Source: Nematopogon swammerdamellus
Lineage: Eukaryota > Arthropoda > Insecta > Lepidoptera > Adelidae
Assembly (NCBI GenBank): GCA_946902875.1
Contig: OX336338.1
Coordinates: 13,259,971-13,323,970 of the forward strand
DNA: 64,000 nt
Reading direction: 5' to 3'
Below the pieces are notes generated by a model. That model ran no database searches, was not told the origin of the DNA, and worked only from the letters and a program-made list of their open reading frames with translations. Numbering within the stretch: position 1 is the first letter of the stretch; the number at the start of each line of letters is the position of its first letter. Positions 10,780-19,690 of the stretch are shown in pieces. A program made the translations under genes and the position numbers.

Positions 10780-11735
10780 TAAGGTTTATCGCCTTTCTGA
10801 ACGCAGCTCGGCCTTCTGCCTCGCCCTCAGTTACTTACTGTCTTCGTGAAGGTCATGGTCTTTCTGACCGTAGCTCGGCCTTCGGCCTCGCCCTTAGTTA
10901 CTTACTTTCTTCGATAAGGTTTATAGTCTTCCTGAACGCAGCTCGGCCTTCGGCCTCGCCCTTAATTACTTACTTTCTTTGAGAAAGTTTATAGTCTTTC
11001 TGAACGCAGCTCGGCCTTCGGCCTTGCCCTTAGTTACTTACTTTCTTTGAGAAGGTTTATGGTATTCCTGAACGTAGCTCGGCCTTCGGCCTCGCTTTCA
11101 GTTACTTACTTTCTTCGAGAAGGTTTATAGTTTTTCTGAACGCAGCTCGGCCTTCGGCCTCGCCCTCAGTTACTTACTGTCTTCGTGTAGGTTCATGGTC
11201 TTTCTGACCGTAGCTCGGCCTTCGGCCTCGCCCTTAGTTACTTACTTTCTTCGATAAGGTTTATAGTCTTCCTGAACGCAGCTCGGCCTTCGGCCTCGCC
11301 CTCAGTTACTGTCTTCGTGAAGGTTCATGGTCTTTCTGAACGCAGCTCGGCCTTCGGCCTCGCCCTTAGTTACTTACTTTCTTCGATAAGGTTTATAGTC
11401 TTCCTGAACGCAGCTCGGCCTTCGGCCTCGCCCTCAGTTACTTACTTTTTCGAGAAGGTTTATCGTCTTCCTGAACGCAGCTCGGCCTTCGGCCTCGCCC
11501 TCAGTTACTTACTTTCTTCGAGAAGGTTTATTTTCTTTCTAGAATACAGTTGAGCCTGAAGCCTCGCCGTTAGTTACTTACTTTATTTGACAAGGTTTAT
11601 GGTTTACCTTAACGCAGCTTGCCTTCGGCCTCGCCCTTACTCGTACTTACTTTCTTAGATATGGTTTATCGACTTCCTGAACGCAGCTCGGCCTTCGGCC
11701 TCGCCCATAGTTACTTACTGTCTTCTTTGAAATAC
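10780..11735 (+). repeat. 68-bp minisatellite array, about 14 units
   Basis: The unit contains CAGCTCGGCCTTCGGCCTCG, then CTTAGTTACTTACTTTCTTC, then GAGAAGGTTTATAGTCTTCC. Units start near 10801, 10868, 10936 and so on, at 67-68 bp spacing, with more diverged units at the right end. The core GGCCTTCGGCC is almost self-complementary. Because 68 is not a multiple of 3, translation drifts through all frames without stops, giving a spurious ORF at 11317-11553. Confidence 0.95.
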
Positions 11736-11770
11736 GAATTTCACGCGAGCGGAGCCGCGGGCTCAGCTAG

Positions 11771-12772
11771 TATATTATAAACGCGTAAGTATATTTGTTT
11801 GTTTGTTCCCGTAACAACTCCTGATAACTGCTGCGTGTTAAAATAAAAGGACATAGAGGAAGGGAGGGGGAGCTATGAAGGGGGAACGAAGGGGAAGGGA
11901 AGGGGGGGGGGGGGGTAAATAGAAGGCTAGAGGGAGGGAGGTGAGGGCGGGGCGGGAGGGGAGGGGGACGTAGAGAGATGGAAGGGAGGGGAGGGAGGAT
12001 GGGTCGGGAGAGGAGGGGAAGGGGAGGTAGAAAGGGTCGGAAGAGGAGGGGGAGATGAAGGAAGAGATGAAGGAAGAGACGAAGGATGGGGGATGGGTGG
12101 GGAAGAAGAGTGACGGAAGGGGGGAGTGGAGTGAAGGGAGAGAAGAGGTGTAGTAAAGGAGGGGAATGGTGGAGGGTAGCGGTAAAGGAGGGGAGGGAGG
12201 GGTGGTCAGAGGAGGAGAGGTGGTGAGGGGAGGTAGGCTGGGGAGGGGTGGGGAAAGGAAAGGGAGGGACAGGAGTGGAGGGAGGTGGGTGGGGGCAAGG
12301 GGTAGGGGTGATGGAGGGGAGGCGGAGGGAGTTTGTTTATTGTCAGGAAAATGTTATGTTGAGAAAATGGTATTTTACACAATATTATTTGGACGAGTAG
12401 TTTATAGACTTTAGGATAGTGTTTTTGCAAAATCAAAGCAATCTCACGTGGCCGAAATTGTTGTGTTAGCGTTTACAAATACCTACAAGAATTTGATTTA
12501 AAGCTATTTCTAGAATGTTTTTTTTATTTTCCGTAGATATCAGTGGTTGAGGAAGGAGTGGGTAGGAAGGGAGGGAGGGAGGGAAAACGGGCTGTCGGGA
12601 GGAGGGGGGAAGCAAGGGAGGGAGAGGGAGGGATAGAGAGAAGGAGGGAGGGAGGGAGGGGGAGAGAGAGAGAGAATGTAAGAGAAACGATCATTTATTA
12701 TCATATTTGCGTTTAAATCGCATTTGCTGTTAAATCGAGTCTACAGCGAGCGAAGCCGCGTGCAAAAACTAG
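11771..12772 (+). mobile_element. Second Helitron-like unit with polypurine filling
   Basis: It abuts the preceding CTAG end, begins TATATTATAAACGCGTAAGT followed by TTTGTTTGTTTGTTCCCG, and ends CAGCGAGCGAAGCCGCGTGC, AAAAACTAG|T at 12772. The 5' TC is not clear, so the left edge may be truncated. The body is dominated by G/A-rich DNA. Confidence 0.65.
11840..12690 (+). repeat. Polypurine (GGGA-rich) tract
   Basis: The plus strand is almost entirely G and A at 11850-12345 and again at 12545-12680, including a 13-G run at 11903-11915. Such mirror-like polypurine DNA is a candidate for triplex and G-quadruplex structure. ORFs on both strands here (12166-12436) follow from the base composition and are not genes. 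Confidence 0.9.
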
Positions 12773-12924
12773 TCTTATATAACTCTATAGAAAATTCCTA
12801 TAATCTATAGATAATGAGCTTATGGAAAGAATGTTGTATGTGTGATACATTTTTAGAAATAATGATGACTCGTACTTTGTTGGCAGTGGCAAACTCTTTT
12901 GTAAATGTAGACTAAGTGAACGTA

Positions 12925-13085
12925 AAAAAAGTAACTATCCAGCGAACTATCTTGCCAGTTCTTCTTCGCTATGATAATTGAACTGGCAAAATGATTAATG
13001 TTAAATGTTATAATATGACGAATCCGAGTACAGTGAACTGTCTATGGATGATGTATGAATAAAGAATAAAAACAATTTAAAAACC
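12925..13085 (+). repeat. LINE 3' tail (TTGCCAGTTCTTCTT type)
   Basis: TCTTGCCAGTTCTTCTTCGC and GAATTGAACTGGCAAAA-like inverse form a hairpin, followed by CTATGGATGATGTATGAATAA and an A-rich end. A related tail lies at 39885-40035. It is a common 3' UTR form of lepidopteran LINEs; here it has no ORF attached. Confidence 0.6.
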
Positions 13086-13229
13086 TCCTAAAGAACGAAA
13101 CTACTCAGATAAATGTCATATGTATGAGTGATTTTCTTGAAGCGTTCTTCGTGCGAAGTCAAAACTGTCTAAAATTCTAGGCTAAATTGTCTAGAAATAT
13201 GCTATAGTTAACAGTTGTTCGGTATTTTG

Positions 13230-13635
13230 CGATCATTTACACAACACAAAACACAGTAGGTACACGTGCCTCCATTCTCTTCGCTTCAAGACTCTACCTG
13301 CAGCGGTCTTCATGCAAGAACACACAGCGCCTCCTGGCGGAAAGGAGAAGAGTCCGGTTGCCTAGCGACGGGCTGTTGTTATCTGACACGTCCGAAAATA
13401 CAAGCGGCAGCGGGCGGTTTTGTTCAAACATTTGCTCTGAAAAAGACAATATTCACCCTGATCGAGCGCGGCGCGGGCTCTCAGGGCTGGTTGACCCAAT
13501 ACGGTATAAGTTGAGTGTAGTTCCGAAATTGTGTGCGTAGCTGGGCCCAGCAGATCCTCGGACACCGGGACGTTTCCGTCGAGAACTGATCTATCGAAGG
13601 TGCGGCTGCGGGCGGAGACATCACATCACATCCAG
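13230..13635 (+). promoter_or_regulatory. CpG-enriched block, possible plus-strand 5' exon
   Basis: GC content rises at 13300-13620, with many CpGs (GGTTGCCTAGCGACGGGC, an X-box/RFX-like palindrome at about 13357). The block ends at CACATCCAG|GTAGGAGG, an acceptable donor at 13635. Short ORFs on both strands have no known motif. It could be an alternative first exon or an enhancer. Confidence 0.3.
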
Positions 13636-13719
13636 GTAGGAGGCACCACACCACCACACACTTTGCGCTACAACAGTAATAACTCCTGTCGAAGCCTAGA
13701 AAAGTTATTTTATTATGGT

Positions 13720-14200
13720 AATTTATCTGAAAAGTATCAAAATCCTCTATACATCTATGATATAAGAACAATCGCTCGATCAATGTCTAGAAGAGTTCTT
13801 GGCTTAGGGTAATCTATCTAAGAAGCTTTTAATATATGCCATTTTAAAATCACTGATATTGTGTATAACATTTTACGTACTTATGTACCAGTCGTATTGA
13901 CGTCTATACGTTTTTTAGATTAGGTAAATTTATCTAGGAAATGTTTTGATATATGCCGTTTTAAGCCATTCTTATAACTACTAGTTAATCTGTACAAGTT
14001 TTCTCTTTATTACATTAGCCTAATTTATCTGGGAAATGATTTTACCGTACTTAATTTATCTTATTTATCTGAGAAATGATGATACCGTTTTAGGACCAAT
14101 GAAATTTAAATCATTCTTGGATAAGGGTAATTGATCGAGTAAAAGTTTCGACGATGAATTTTTTAGGACAAATTGAAGACAAAATGGTCTAGATAAGAAA
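13720..14200. promoter_or_regulatory. Cluster of seven GATA-type sites in degenerate repeats
   Basis: TTATCT or its complement occurs at 13723, 13930, 14025, 14056, 14065, 14120 (GATAAG) and 14191 (AGATAA). Several lie in a repeated phrase of the form TAATTTATCTGAGAAATGAT with ATATGCCGTTTTA following. The repeated phrase suggests local duplication; whether it works as an enhancer is inference. Confidence 0.4.
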
Positions 14201-14568
14201 TTAAGGATAATTTGTTTCCATAGAAGTCTGGAAGATATCTTAAAGTAAGTATACCTGTTTAGAACAATTTCTAGCATTAATTGTCTGTAGGAGGCTCTGA
14301 TTTAAATAATGATCTTAATTTATATTTCTAGTAAAATCTCTAGACAGTTATTTACTTGTGGCTTAGCTTAACTTTGGTAATACCACATTAAAACGTTGGG
14401 CTTCTTGTAGGACTTCATACGACTTCCTTAGAACTAAATTCTCTTGGTTAGGATTGCCAACGTTGCTTAGGTACCTATGCTAAAATTCAAAATATGTAGC
14501 TATGTGCGTAAGTTTTTATTTACTTTCTGTTGTTTTTGAAACACCATATTAAATAGAAGTTCACTTAC
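14201..14568. other. No gene seen
   Basis: AT-rich DNA without recognisable repeats. The minus-strand donor described in the next entry borders it at 14568. Confidence 0.35.
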
Positions 14569-14840
14569 AGACTCTGCGTTATTTCTTGATTTTCCCACGG
14601 CGGTTTCTTAGACGCCTTTTGAAATCCAGCACCTCCTCCCGCGAACATTTAGCTACGCACGCAAGAGTTTACCGCTCAGTTGGTAGTCGACAGCGCCGCT
14701 GCGACCACCCAGCTACGCAGTGCACTTCACATGGGCACACACCACCCCGAGCACACCACAACAACAACAATAACAACAACACAGAAATAACACCACACGT
14801 TTGTCACCGACTACAATTCACATTCCTGAATATCCGCTAG
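14569..14840 (-). promoter_or_regulatory. Possible minus-strand 5' exon with strong donor
   Basis: Reading the minus strand leftwards out of the CpG island, the sequence reaches CGCAGAGTCT|GTAAGTGAAC, a near-consensus donor with the exon edge at 14569. The stretch contains an ACA/CAACAA-rich microsatellite at 14755-14785. No long frame supports coding, so this would be a 5' UTR exon. Confidence 0.3.
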
Positions 14841-15330
14841 GTATCTAGACTGGAAACTGGCGCGAACCGGATCGAGCGAATCCGGGCTGGCGCGCTCGCG
14901 TCTCCCAATCCATCCGAGATCTGCAACGTCGACGACGCGGCGACACTAAACGTATCGTCGCCTCGATTGCGATCGATGGCGATAATGGCGCACTGGACGA
15001 CGACGTGTCGGCGTCGCGTATGACACGTGTTAATTTGCACGAGGTCGCGGAGGAGAGGCGTGTGGGTAGAGTGCAAGCGCGGGACGGGACCGCGGGACGC
15101 GACGCGACGCGACGACGCGCGGCAAGCCGCAAACACTTTGGAGTTTTGTCGAATATTTTCAGTACGAAATTGCGTTGAATATTCCGGGAGACGGAGATAA
15201 TGTCGTTCGTCTCTCTCGCGAGCCGCCGCGCCGCGCCGCGTCGCGGCCGCAGCCGCCGCGTCGTCGGTGCCGCACAGCCCGCCGCCGCGGCCGCCGTCGT
15301 CGCCGCGCGCGCGCTTTGTCCGCTAAGGTT
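14841..15330. promoter_or_regulatory. CpG island
   Basis: A very CpG-dense stretch (GACGCGACGCGACGCGACGA, GCCGCCGCGGCCGCCGTCGT) stands in AT-rich surroundings, which in insects marks promoters of broadly expressed or developmental genes. Arginine/alanine-rich frames on both strands (14845-15438) are compositional. The strand of any transcription is unsettled; a donor on the minus side at 14569 favours minus. Confidence 0.45.
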
Positions 15331-15690
15331 TATTTTGGTCCGATAGTTTTTGGTTTTGCGCAATATAATAATAGTTATCGTACTCGGGATTTTATTGGCC
15401 GTTAATTTACGCGTCGCTCCGCACTCCGAAACCAACAATATGATGGAATACCACGCTCTCTATAAAGCGGTCTACCTTTTATTAAATAATGTTTTCCTGT
15501 CTTCGACTGGTGGCCTGAATCTCAGATATTAATTTTTGTACGTGCTGTTATTCACGTTTTATTAGTCCAACCCTCATTTGACAATGTCAATATCTATTGA
15601 GCAGAATGCCACCATAACGGGGTACCTTCTACTTAAGATTCCGACAAATCAGCTTCACGCCAAGTCGAGTGTAACATAGTATGGTTAAAT
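15331..15690. other. No gene seen
   Basis: Transition from the CpG island to AT-rich DNA. I see no feature. Confidence 0.3.
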
Positions 15691-15958
15691 ATTTTTTTAG
15701 GGTTCGGTATCAATACGGAAGCCTATTACTAATCACGGTTCACGGTTCCTACCACGGTCACTACCTATCACGGTTCAAAGATACAGCCCTCGGACGGCCG
15801 GACGGACAGACAGACAGACGGCGTAAGCTTAGTAATAGGCTTCCGTACGGGATACGGAAACCTAAAAAGATAGACGGATATGTTTTTTTCACAGATATGG
15901 TATAGCGGATCTACGGAACCCTCCATGCGCTAGTAAAACCCGCGCTTGACCGATTTTT
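15691..15958 (-). repeat. TTCCGTA/GTCTGTC repeat with inverted ends
   Basis: The left edge TTTTTAGGGTTCGGTATCAA then ACGGAAGCCTATTACTAA is matched by an inverted right edge TTAGTAATAGGCTTCCGTAC then GGATACGGAAACCTAAAAA at 15832-15869. The GGACAGACAGACAGACGG run is internal. It is followed by CCCGCGCTTGACCGATTTTT, the typical flank of this family. Confidence 0.75.
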
Positions 15959-16172
15959 AGACTATAATAGAGGGCGGACGGGAGTCCTCTTCGACAATGT
16001 TTCGTCTGTCTTCAAACAGTAAACAAGATACGAGTATGTAATGGGTAATTTAAACATGTAGAACATAATGATTGAAACATCCATAAACATCGACTTCATG
16101 ACGAATTAATTAAATAAAAAAATCTATAAAAAAACATACAACAACTAACTAACAACAATAGTCACAACTCAC
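15959..16172. other. No gene seen
   Basis: AT-rich spacer. The minus-strand GTGAGT donor sits at its right edge. Confidence 0.3.
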
Positions 16173-16480
16173 CGTTCGTCTTCATCCGGAGGTAGTTGAT
16201 CGTCATCAGACGAGTAAGTCCTCACTCGGTGGTAGACGCCGAAGAGGACTCTACTCACATGCGCGCGCGCATGATGCGCCCGCCTGCGCCACCGAGAGAA
16301 GCGCGTTCCCTCCCCCTCCCCATAGTCTATGTCAAATGTAACCGCTCGCCATCTTGAATCCGACGTTGAAATGTCCCCCATGCGGCTTTCTAGACCATTG
16401 TCTCCATCTTCGGTTTTAGATTTCACAATCTTCACGGTTTTTAGAGTCACGACGTCCGGTCTTCGTTTTTAGAATTCACA
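16173..16480 (-). promoter_or_regulatory. Possible minus-strand first exon ending in GTGAGT donor
   Basis: On the minus strand a 93-codon open frame (ATG-type start near 16450) runs into GACGAACG|GTGAGTTGTG, a strong donor with the exon edge at 16173. The peptide is acidic at its end (SSDDDQLPPDEDE) and has a basic middle; I do not recognise it. TTCAAGATGGCGAGC near 16345 on this strand is a YY1-like promoter motif, and CpGs are frequent. It may be a coding first exon or a 5' UTR exon of a gene to the left. Confidence 0.35.
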
Positions 16481-16904
16481 ATCTTTGGTTTTCCATGCAT
16501 CGAGTTTTTATCTATAGACAACATTTAATATTTAGGTCTTAGTGTATTATTGTTATTGCTGTTTAGTACATGCTAGGTAAATAAAAGCTCTACTTGTGTA
16601 TGATATCAATAAACTCTATATCGCATAGGAAAAAGACCTTTGATTCAATAGTTCACAATAACTTTCACTCCCTGATTCGCTGAAGGAGACGACGGAATCT
16701 CCGCGCGATCCGGTAAAAGTTCCATACAATCAAATAAATACACAGGAAGACGTGTATGGGCCACTTGATCACTTTTATGATCTTAATTAAAAGTTCACAC
16801 ATTACGCTCTGATTGAGTTTAGTAGGTTTAGGAGGTTTATGGAATATTAATGAAAAAAAAAATTGGTTGTCTGTAAAGTCGGTTTACGGACGATAGTTTT
16901 ACGT

Positions 16905-16999
16905 GATGACGTCATAAAGTATATAAAGTGCGAAGTCAGATACAAAATCAGTTTATAATACTTTACCGTGCTTAGAAGTTTAATTCTTAAATCGCAAAT
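16905..16999 (+). promoter_or_regulatory. CRE + TATA + Inr core promoter with 50-nt exon
   Basis: TGACGTCA (16907-16914) is followed by TATATAAAG at 16920 and the arthropod initiator TCAGTT at 16948, which puts the start A (16950) 30 bp from the TATA box. A donor AAT|GTGAGTACT follows at 16999. The layout is that of a TATA-driven insect gene with a tiny first exon, or of an LTR. No matching downstream exon or LTR partner was found, so the transcript is unknown. Confidence 0.45.
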
Positions 17000-17027
17000 G
17001 TGAGTACTTTAAAAACTAATAGTATTA

Positions 17028-17079
17028 AGAAGAAAAGCTGTCAGACTGACACCCCTGTCAGTCTGACAGCTTTTCTTCT
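17028..17079. repeat. Perfect 23-bp hairpin, 6-nt loop
   Basis: The left arm 17028-17050 (AGAAGAAAAGCTGTCAGACT then GAC) is exactly complementary to 17057-17079, with loop ACCCCT. There are no mismatches. It lies 29 bp past the donor of the preceding candidate promoter. It is too short for a standard pri-miRNA stem. Confidence 0.95.
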
Positions 17080-17149
17080 ATAAAAAAATATTCTGAAAAT
17101 TTAAAAAAATGAAAATTTTATAAAACCCGTTACCCGACAGCCTCGGCAG

Positions 17150-17710
17150 TGGATTACCGGCGACACCGCCTCAGCGCCTCACCACCCCGCTGTGTCAGAG
17201 GAGGGACAAGTGACTTCGCGCGTCCCAGTCAACACGCCTCGCCCTCCTCGCGGTGTGGCCGGATCCAGTGACAAGACCTGCTGCTTCTTTCGCAACCAGC
17301 GCACCCAATCCACCACGGTTCGCTGATCCATCGCCCGCGTCTGCCGGTGAGGATGACGAACCAGCGACACGCCCCGCCACACCAGCTACGACGGGACGAA
17401 GTCCGCCGCCACCGGTTAGCTTGGGGCTATCGCGGCCCTGTGTCGCGCTTGCAGCCTCCGCTACCGGTGCGGCCCCGTGCGCAACTGCGACGCACGCAAG
17501 AGGGCCAACAAAAATAGAAGAGCTGTGTGACGTCGCCCCGCAGTCCGACGGATACGGAGCTCTCCGGGATGGGGGTGGTGGTGACCTACGTGTCGCTCGT
17601 AGGTGACCACCTGTCGCTCGTAGCTTGTCTCGCGTCGTCCCGGAGAGCTCCGTAGCCACGGCCTGCACCCACCGGCGTGCTTGGAGGCCTGCCTCCCGCC
17701 GCCGGCGGAT
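17150..17710 (-). repeat. GC-rich dispersed segment with internal inverted repeats
   Basis: A sharp GC-rich block. Its right end, read on the minus strand, contains AGGCCTCCAAGCACGCCGG, GGGTGCAGGCCGTGGCTACG and GAGCTCTCCGGGACGACG, which recur at 63185-63275. ACGGAGCTCTCCGGGA at 17552 is inverted at 17638-17653, and GTAGGTGACC/GGTGACCTAC-type pairs lie between. Proline/alanine-rich frames on both strands are compositional. It looks like part of a mobile element, family unknown. Confidence 0.5.
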
Positions 17711-17839
17711 ATTTACCGTTTTTATTTAGATTTTTATTAATTTTGTGTATTTTTATAAGTTTTTGTAGAATATAAAATATGTAAAATTAATTTAAGTATA
17801 TGATAAAAATGTGAAAATAAAAATTAATTATCAATATAA

Positions 17840-18010
17840 ACTTTTAATTTACGCCATCTACGTATCAAAGCGCATACTACAACGTTGCAACACCTACCTA
17901 ACTGCGAATCTCACCAACTGGTGACCGAATTTCGCTGCACTGGTAAATGACCGATTAGCCGGGTTTGGTGGCAGGGACCGCGGGTTCGAGGCTCGCAAAA
18001 GACGGACAAA
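17840..18010 (+). repeat. tRNA-like SINE fragment
   Basis: GGACCGCGGGTTCGAGGCTC at about 17976-17995 fits a pol III B box, preceded by GATTAGCCGGGTTTGGTGGC. The start TTACGCCATCTACGTATC carries the CGCCATCTA motif seen in several repeats here. The tail is not clear. It is not a functional tRNA gene, since no cloverleaf can be closed. Confidence 0.4.
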
Positions 18011-18234
18011 TATATTTTGTATTTCCTACTCTCCTTATATGCCTCTCTATCGCTTGTTACGCGCTCTCGCTTGCACACACAGGTTCAGATGGAACGTGAC
18101 ACTTTTTCGTGTGTGCAGCCGGTGTTCATCAATTTATAAGACGTGACGTCATCAGGTAAAAAAAAACATAGTTATGCAAAAAGAACAAAATATGGTCAAA
18201 TGTATAACATGGTTATATTATCAATACTTCAATA

Positions 18235-18560
18235 GTGGATGGTGGATGTTGGATGGTTGGATGGTGATGAAGTAAGTTACTTTGTTTTATGAAATACTGC
18301 GTTCGTAGACTCCATGTACGAGTATGATACTAAAACTAAATTGAAGATTTTTAGAAATCTTTTCTGTATGTATTTATGTTCCTCCATAACTCTTAAAGCG
18401 ATTATCCGAATTCGATTAAACTTAATACAAACTAATTTAACTATAAGAGACACAGTATAGACTAAATAAAATTCACTTCCGGTTACGCTAAGATGTAGCT
18501 CTCATACAAACCGGAATGTTATGGAGTAAATAGCGAACCGAGCGGCTGCACTCGCCATAT
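18235..18560 (+). mobile_element. Small Helitron-like element, family 2, copy 1
   Basis: It shares TAAGTTACTTTGTTTTATGA, TTTTTAGAAATCTTTTCTGT, CTCCATAACTCTTAAAGCGA and GCTCTCATACAAACCGGAAT in order with 23165-23549 and partly with 20672-20935. Both termini are eroded here. Confidence 0.75.
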
Positions 18561-18601
18561 AGAAAGCCAAAGTTGTAATTTGATTTGATCTTAATTTTTT
18601 T

Positions 18602-18772
18602 TTTATTGAAAGTTCGACATGCTGCTCCCCGTCACCCATAAGGTGTCTAACGACGCCCATGGACATTCGGTCGTATGCTGGAGTTTCGAAGCCATGTCGG
18701 CCCGACAGGTGCGAATTCTACTACTATTCACGCCCATCTTGAAGGACCCGAGACTGTAAATGGGGGGCATAT
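18602..18772 (-). pseudogene. LINE C-terminus and 3' end (CCGAATGTCCATGGGC family)
   Basis: On the minus strand the end of a LINE ORF (YSLGSFKMGVN) is followed by the 3' segment GACCGAATGTCCATGGGCGT and CACCTTATGGGTGACGGG. The same 3' segment occurs at 24105, 55570, 57950 and 60365. Only this 3' scrap is present. Confidence 0.75.
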
Positions 18773-19084
18773 ATTTTATTCTATGCGTTGCCCTGTGCAT
18801 TGTACGACTACGCGGGGCGCACTAAAATTTCCGGAATTAATAAGAAAAAATTACTATTAACGGTAAAAATTTATTTATTGTTTCTCAAAATATTCTCCGT
18901 TAGCGTAAATGCACTTTTTCAGATGAATAAACCAATTTTGAAAACATTTATGCCACTCCTCCGTGGTGACCTCGGAAACATGTTTTTCATACTCTACGCG
19001 GCCGGAAGGTCTTCGACAGCCTCTTCTGGTGATGAAAATCGTTGACCGCGTAACTGGTTCTTAATTTTTGGTTAAAGAAAGTAT

Positions 19085-19161
19085 ATCGTTTACCTATGCG
19101 GATCTCGCCCTTAGGCGTCGCCATTAGTTACTCTCTTTGAGAATATATGTATATGGCTTAC
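19085..19161 (+). repeat. Minisatellite scrap
   Basis: TATGCGGATCTCGCCCTTAG, then GTCGCCATTAGTTACTCTCT, is a degraded 68-bp unit. The array continues at 19550-19690 after an inserted SINE. Confidence 0.6.
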
Positions 19162-19549
19162 TTTTTTTTTTTTATGGAAACTGACACGGTTGGCTACATC
19201 ACCTACAACGTCCGTGATGTCAGCCCATAACACCGGGTGAACTAGGTGCCATGTCAGTGCTTCCCCCTTTGATCGTGCCGGCTACACTGAACTGGTCGGA
19301 AAACACAAACATTTATATAGCCGTTTAGACCGACGTTTAATTCAGTGCGGTGGTACCAACCCGGGCGGGTTAAACCCTACCACCAAGTAAGATTAGGAGG
19401 GAAGGGACCTACAGTTTTACGAGGAATCCGAACCTCGGTCAGCCTCCAACGGTCAGCGGTCACCCATCCAAGTACCGACCGCACCCAGCGTTGCTTAACA
19501 TTCAATAGCTACAGTTGACTGTCTGCACCACTGAGCTATCGAGGCTGAC
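19162..19549 (-). mobile_element. tRNA/5S chimeric SINE, full length
   Basis: Read on the minus strand from 19549: CCTCGATAGCTCAGTGGTGC contains a perfect tRNA A box (TAGCTCAGTGG). Next comes GTTAAGCAACG, GGTGCGGTCGG and TACTTGGATGGGTGACCGC (19455-19499), which is the internal promoter region of 5S rRNA. Then GAGGTTCGGATTCCTCG fits a tRNA B box. The body carries GGTGGTAGGGTTTAACCCGC and ends TGACATCACGGACGTTGTAG then CAACCGTGTCAGTTTCCAT plus poly(A) (the T-run at 19162-19173). It has no ORF and would rely on a LINE. It interrupts a minisatellite. Confidence 0.85.
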
Positions 19550-19690
19550 AAAACCTATACGGAACTCCGCCTTCGGCGTCGTCTTATTTACTTAGTTTCT
19601 TCTAAAATAATAGCGTTTACCTGAAAGGAGCTCGGCCTTCGGCTTCGCCCTTTGTTACATAATTTATTCGAGAAGCTTTATCATTAACCT
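19550..19690 (+). repeat. 68-bp minisatellite, two units
   Basis: GAACTCCGCCTTCGGCGTCG and GGAGCTCGGCCTTCGGCTTC, with TTACTTAGTTTCTTC and TTCGAGAAGCTTTATC spacers, continue the array interrupted by the SINE. Confidence 0.75.

Larger units (their letters stand above)
10370..11770 (+). mobile_element. Nonautonomous Helitron, 1.4 kb
   Basis: The 5' end is A|TCCATACTAATATTATAAA and the 3' end is ACGCGAGCGGAGCCGCGGGC then TCAGCTAG|T. This matches Helitron rules (TC start, GC-rich palindrome near the end, CTAG finish, insertion between A and T). Inside are a (CTGT)n tract at 10406-10440, the block CACGCCTAAACCGCTGAACAG, and a long minisatellite. No Rep or helicase sequence is present, so it depends on another copy. 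Confidence 0.85.

Noticed and set aside
11317..11553. 78-codon ORF reading SSAFGLALSYLLSS repeats
   Set aside because: It is translation of the 68-bp minisatellite, open only because the unit lacks stops in several frames.
10780..11735. CRISPR-like array
   Set aside because: Units are contiguous tandem copies with no unique spacers, in a eukaryotic Helitron.
12166..12436. Glycine/arginine ORF and proline/leucine ORF on opposite strands
   Set aside because: A consequence of the polypurine tract.
17028..17079. Pre-miRNA
   Set aside because: The 23-bp stem and 6-nt loop are shorter than a normal pri-miRNA stem, and perfect pairing favours a recent inverted duplication.
17195..17668. 157-codon minus-strand and 117-codon plus-strand ORFs
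   Set aside because: Both strands are open because of GC-rich composition; the segment recurs as part of a repeat at 63165.
17940..18010. tRNA gene
   Set aside because: Only B-box-like sequence is convincing; no acceptor stem or anticodon arm can be formed.
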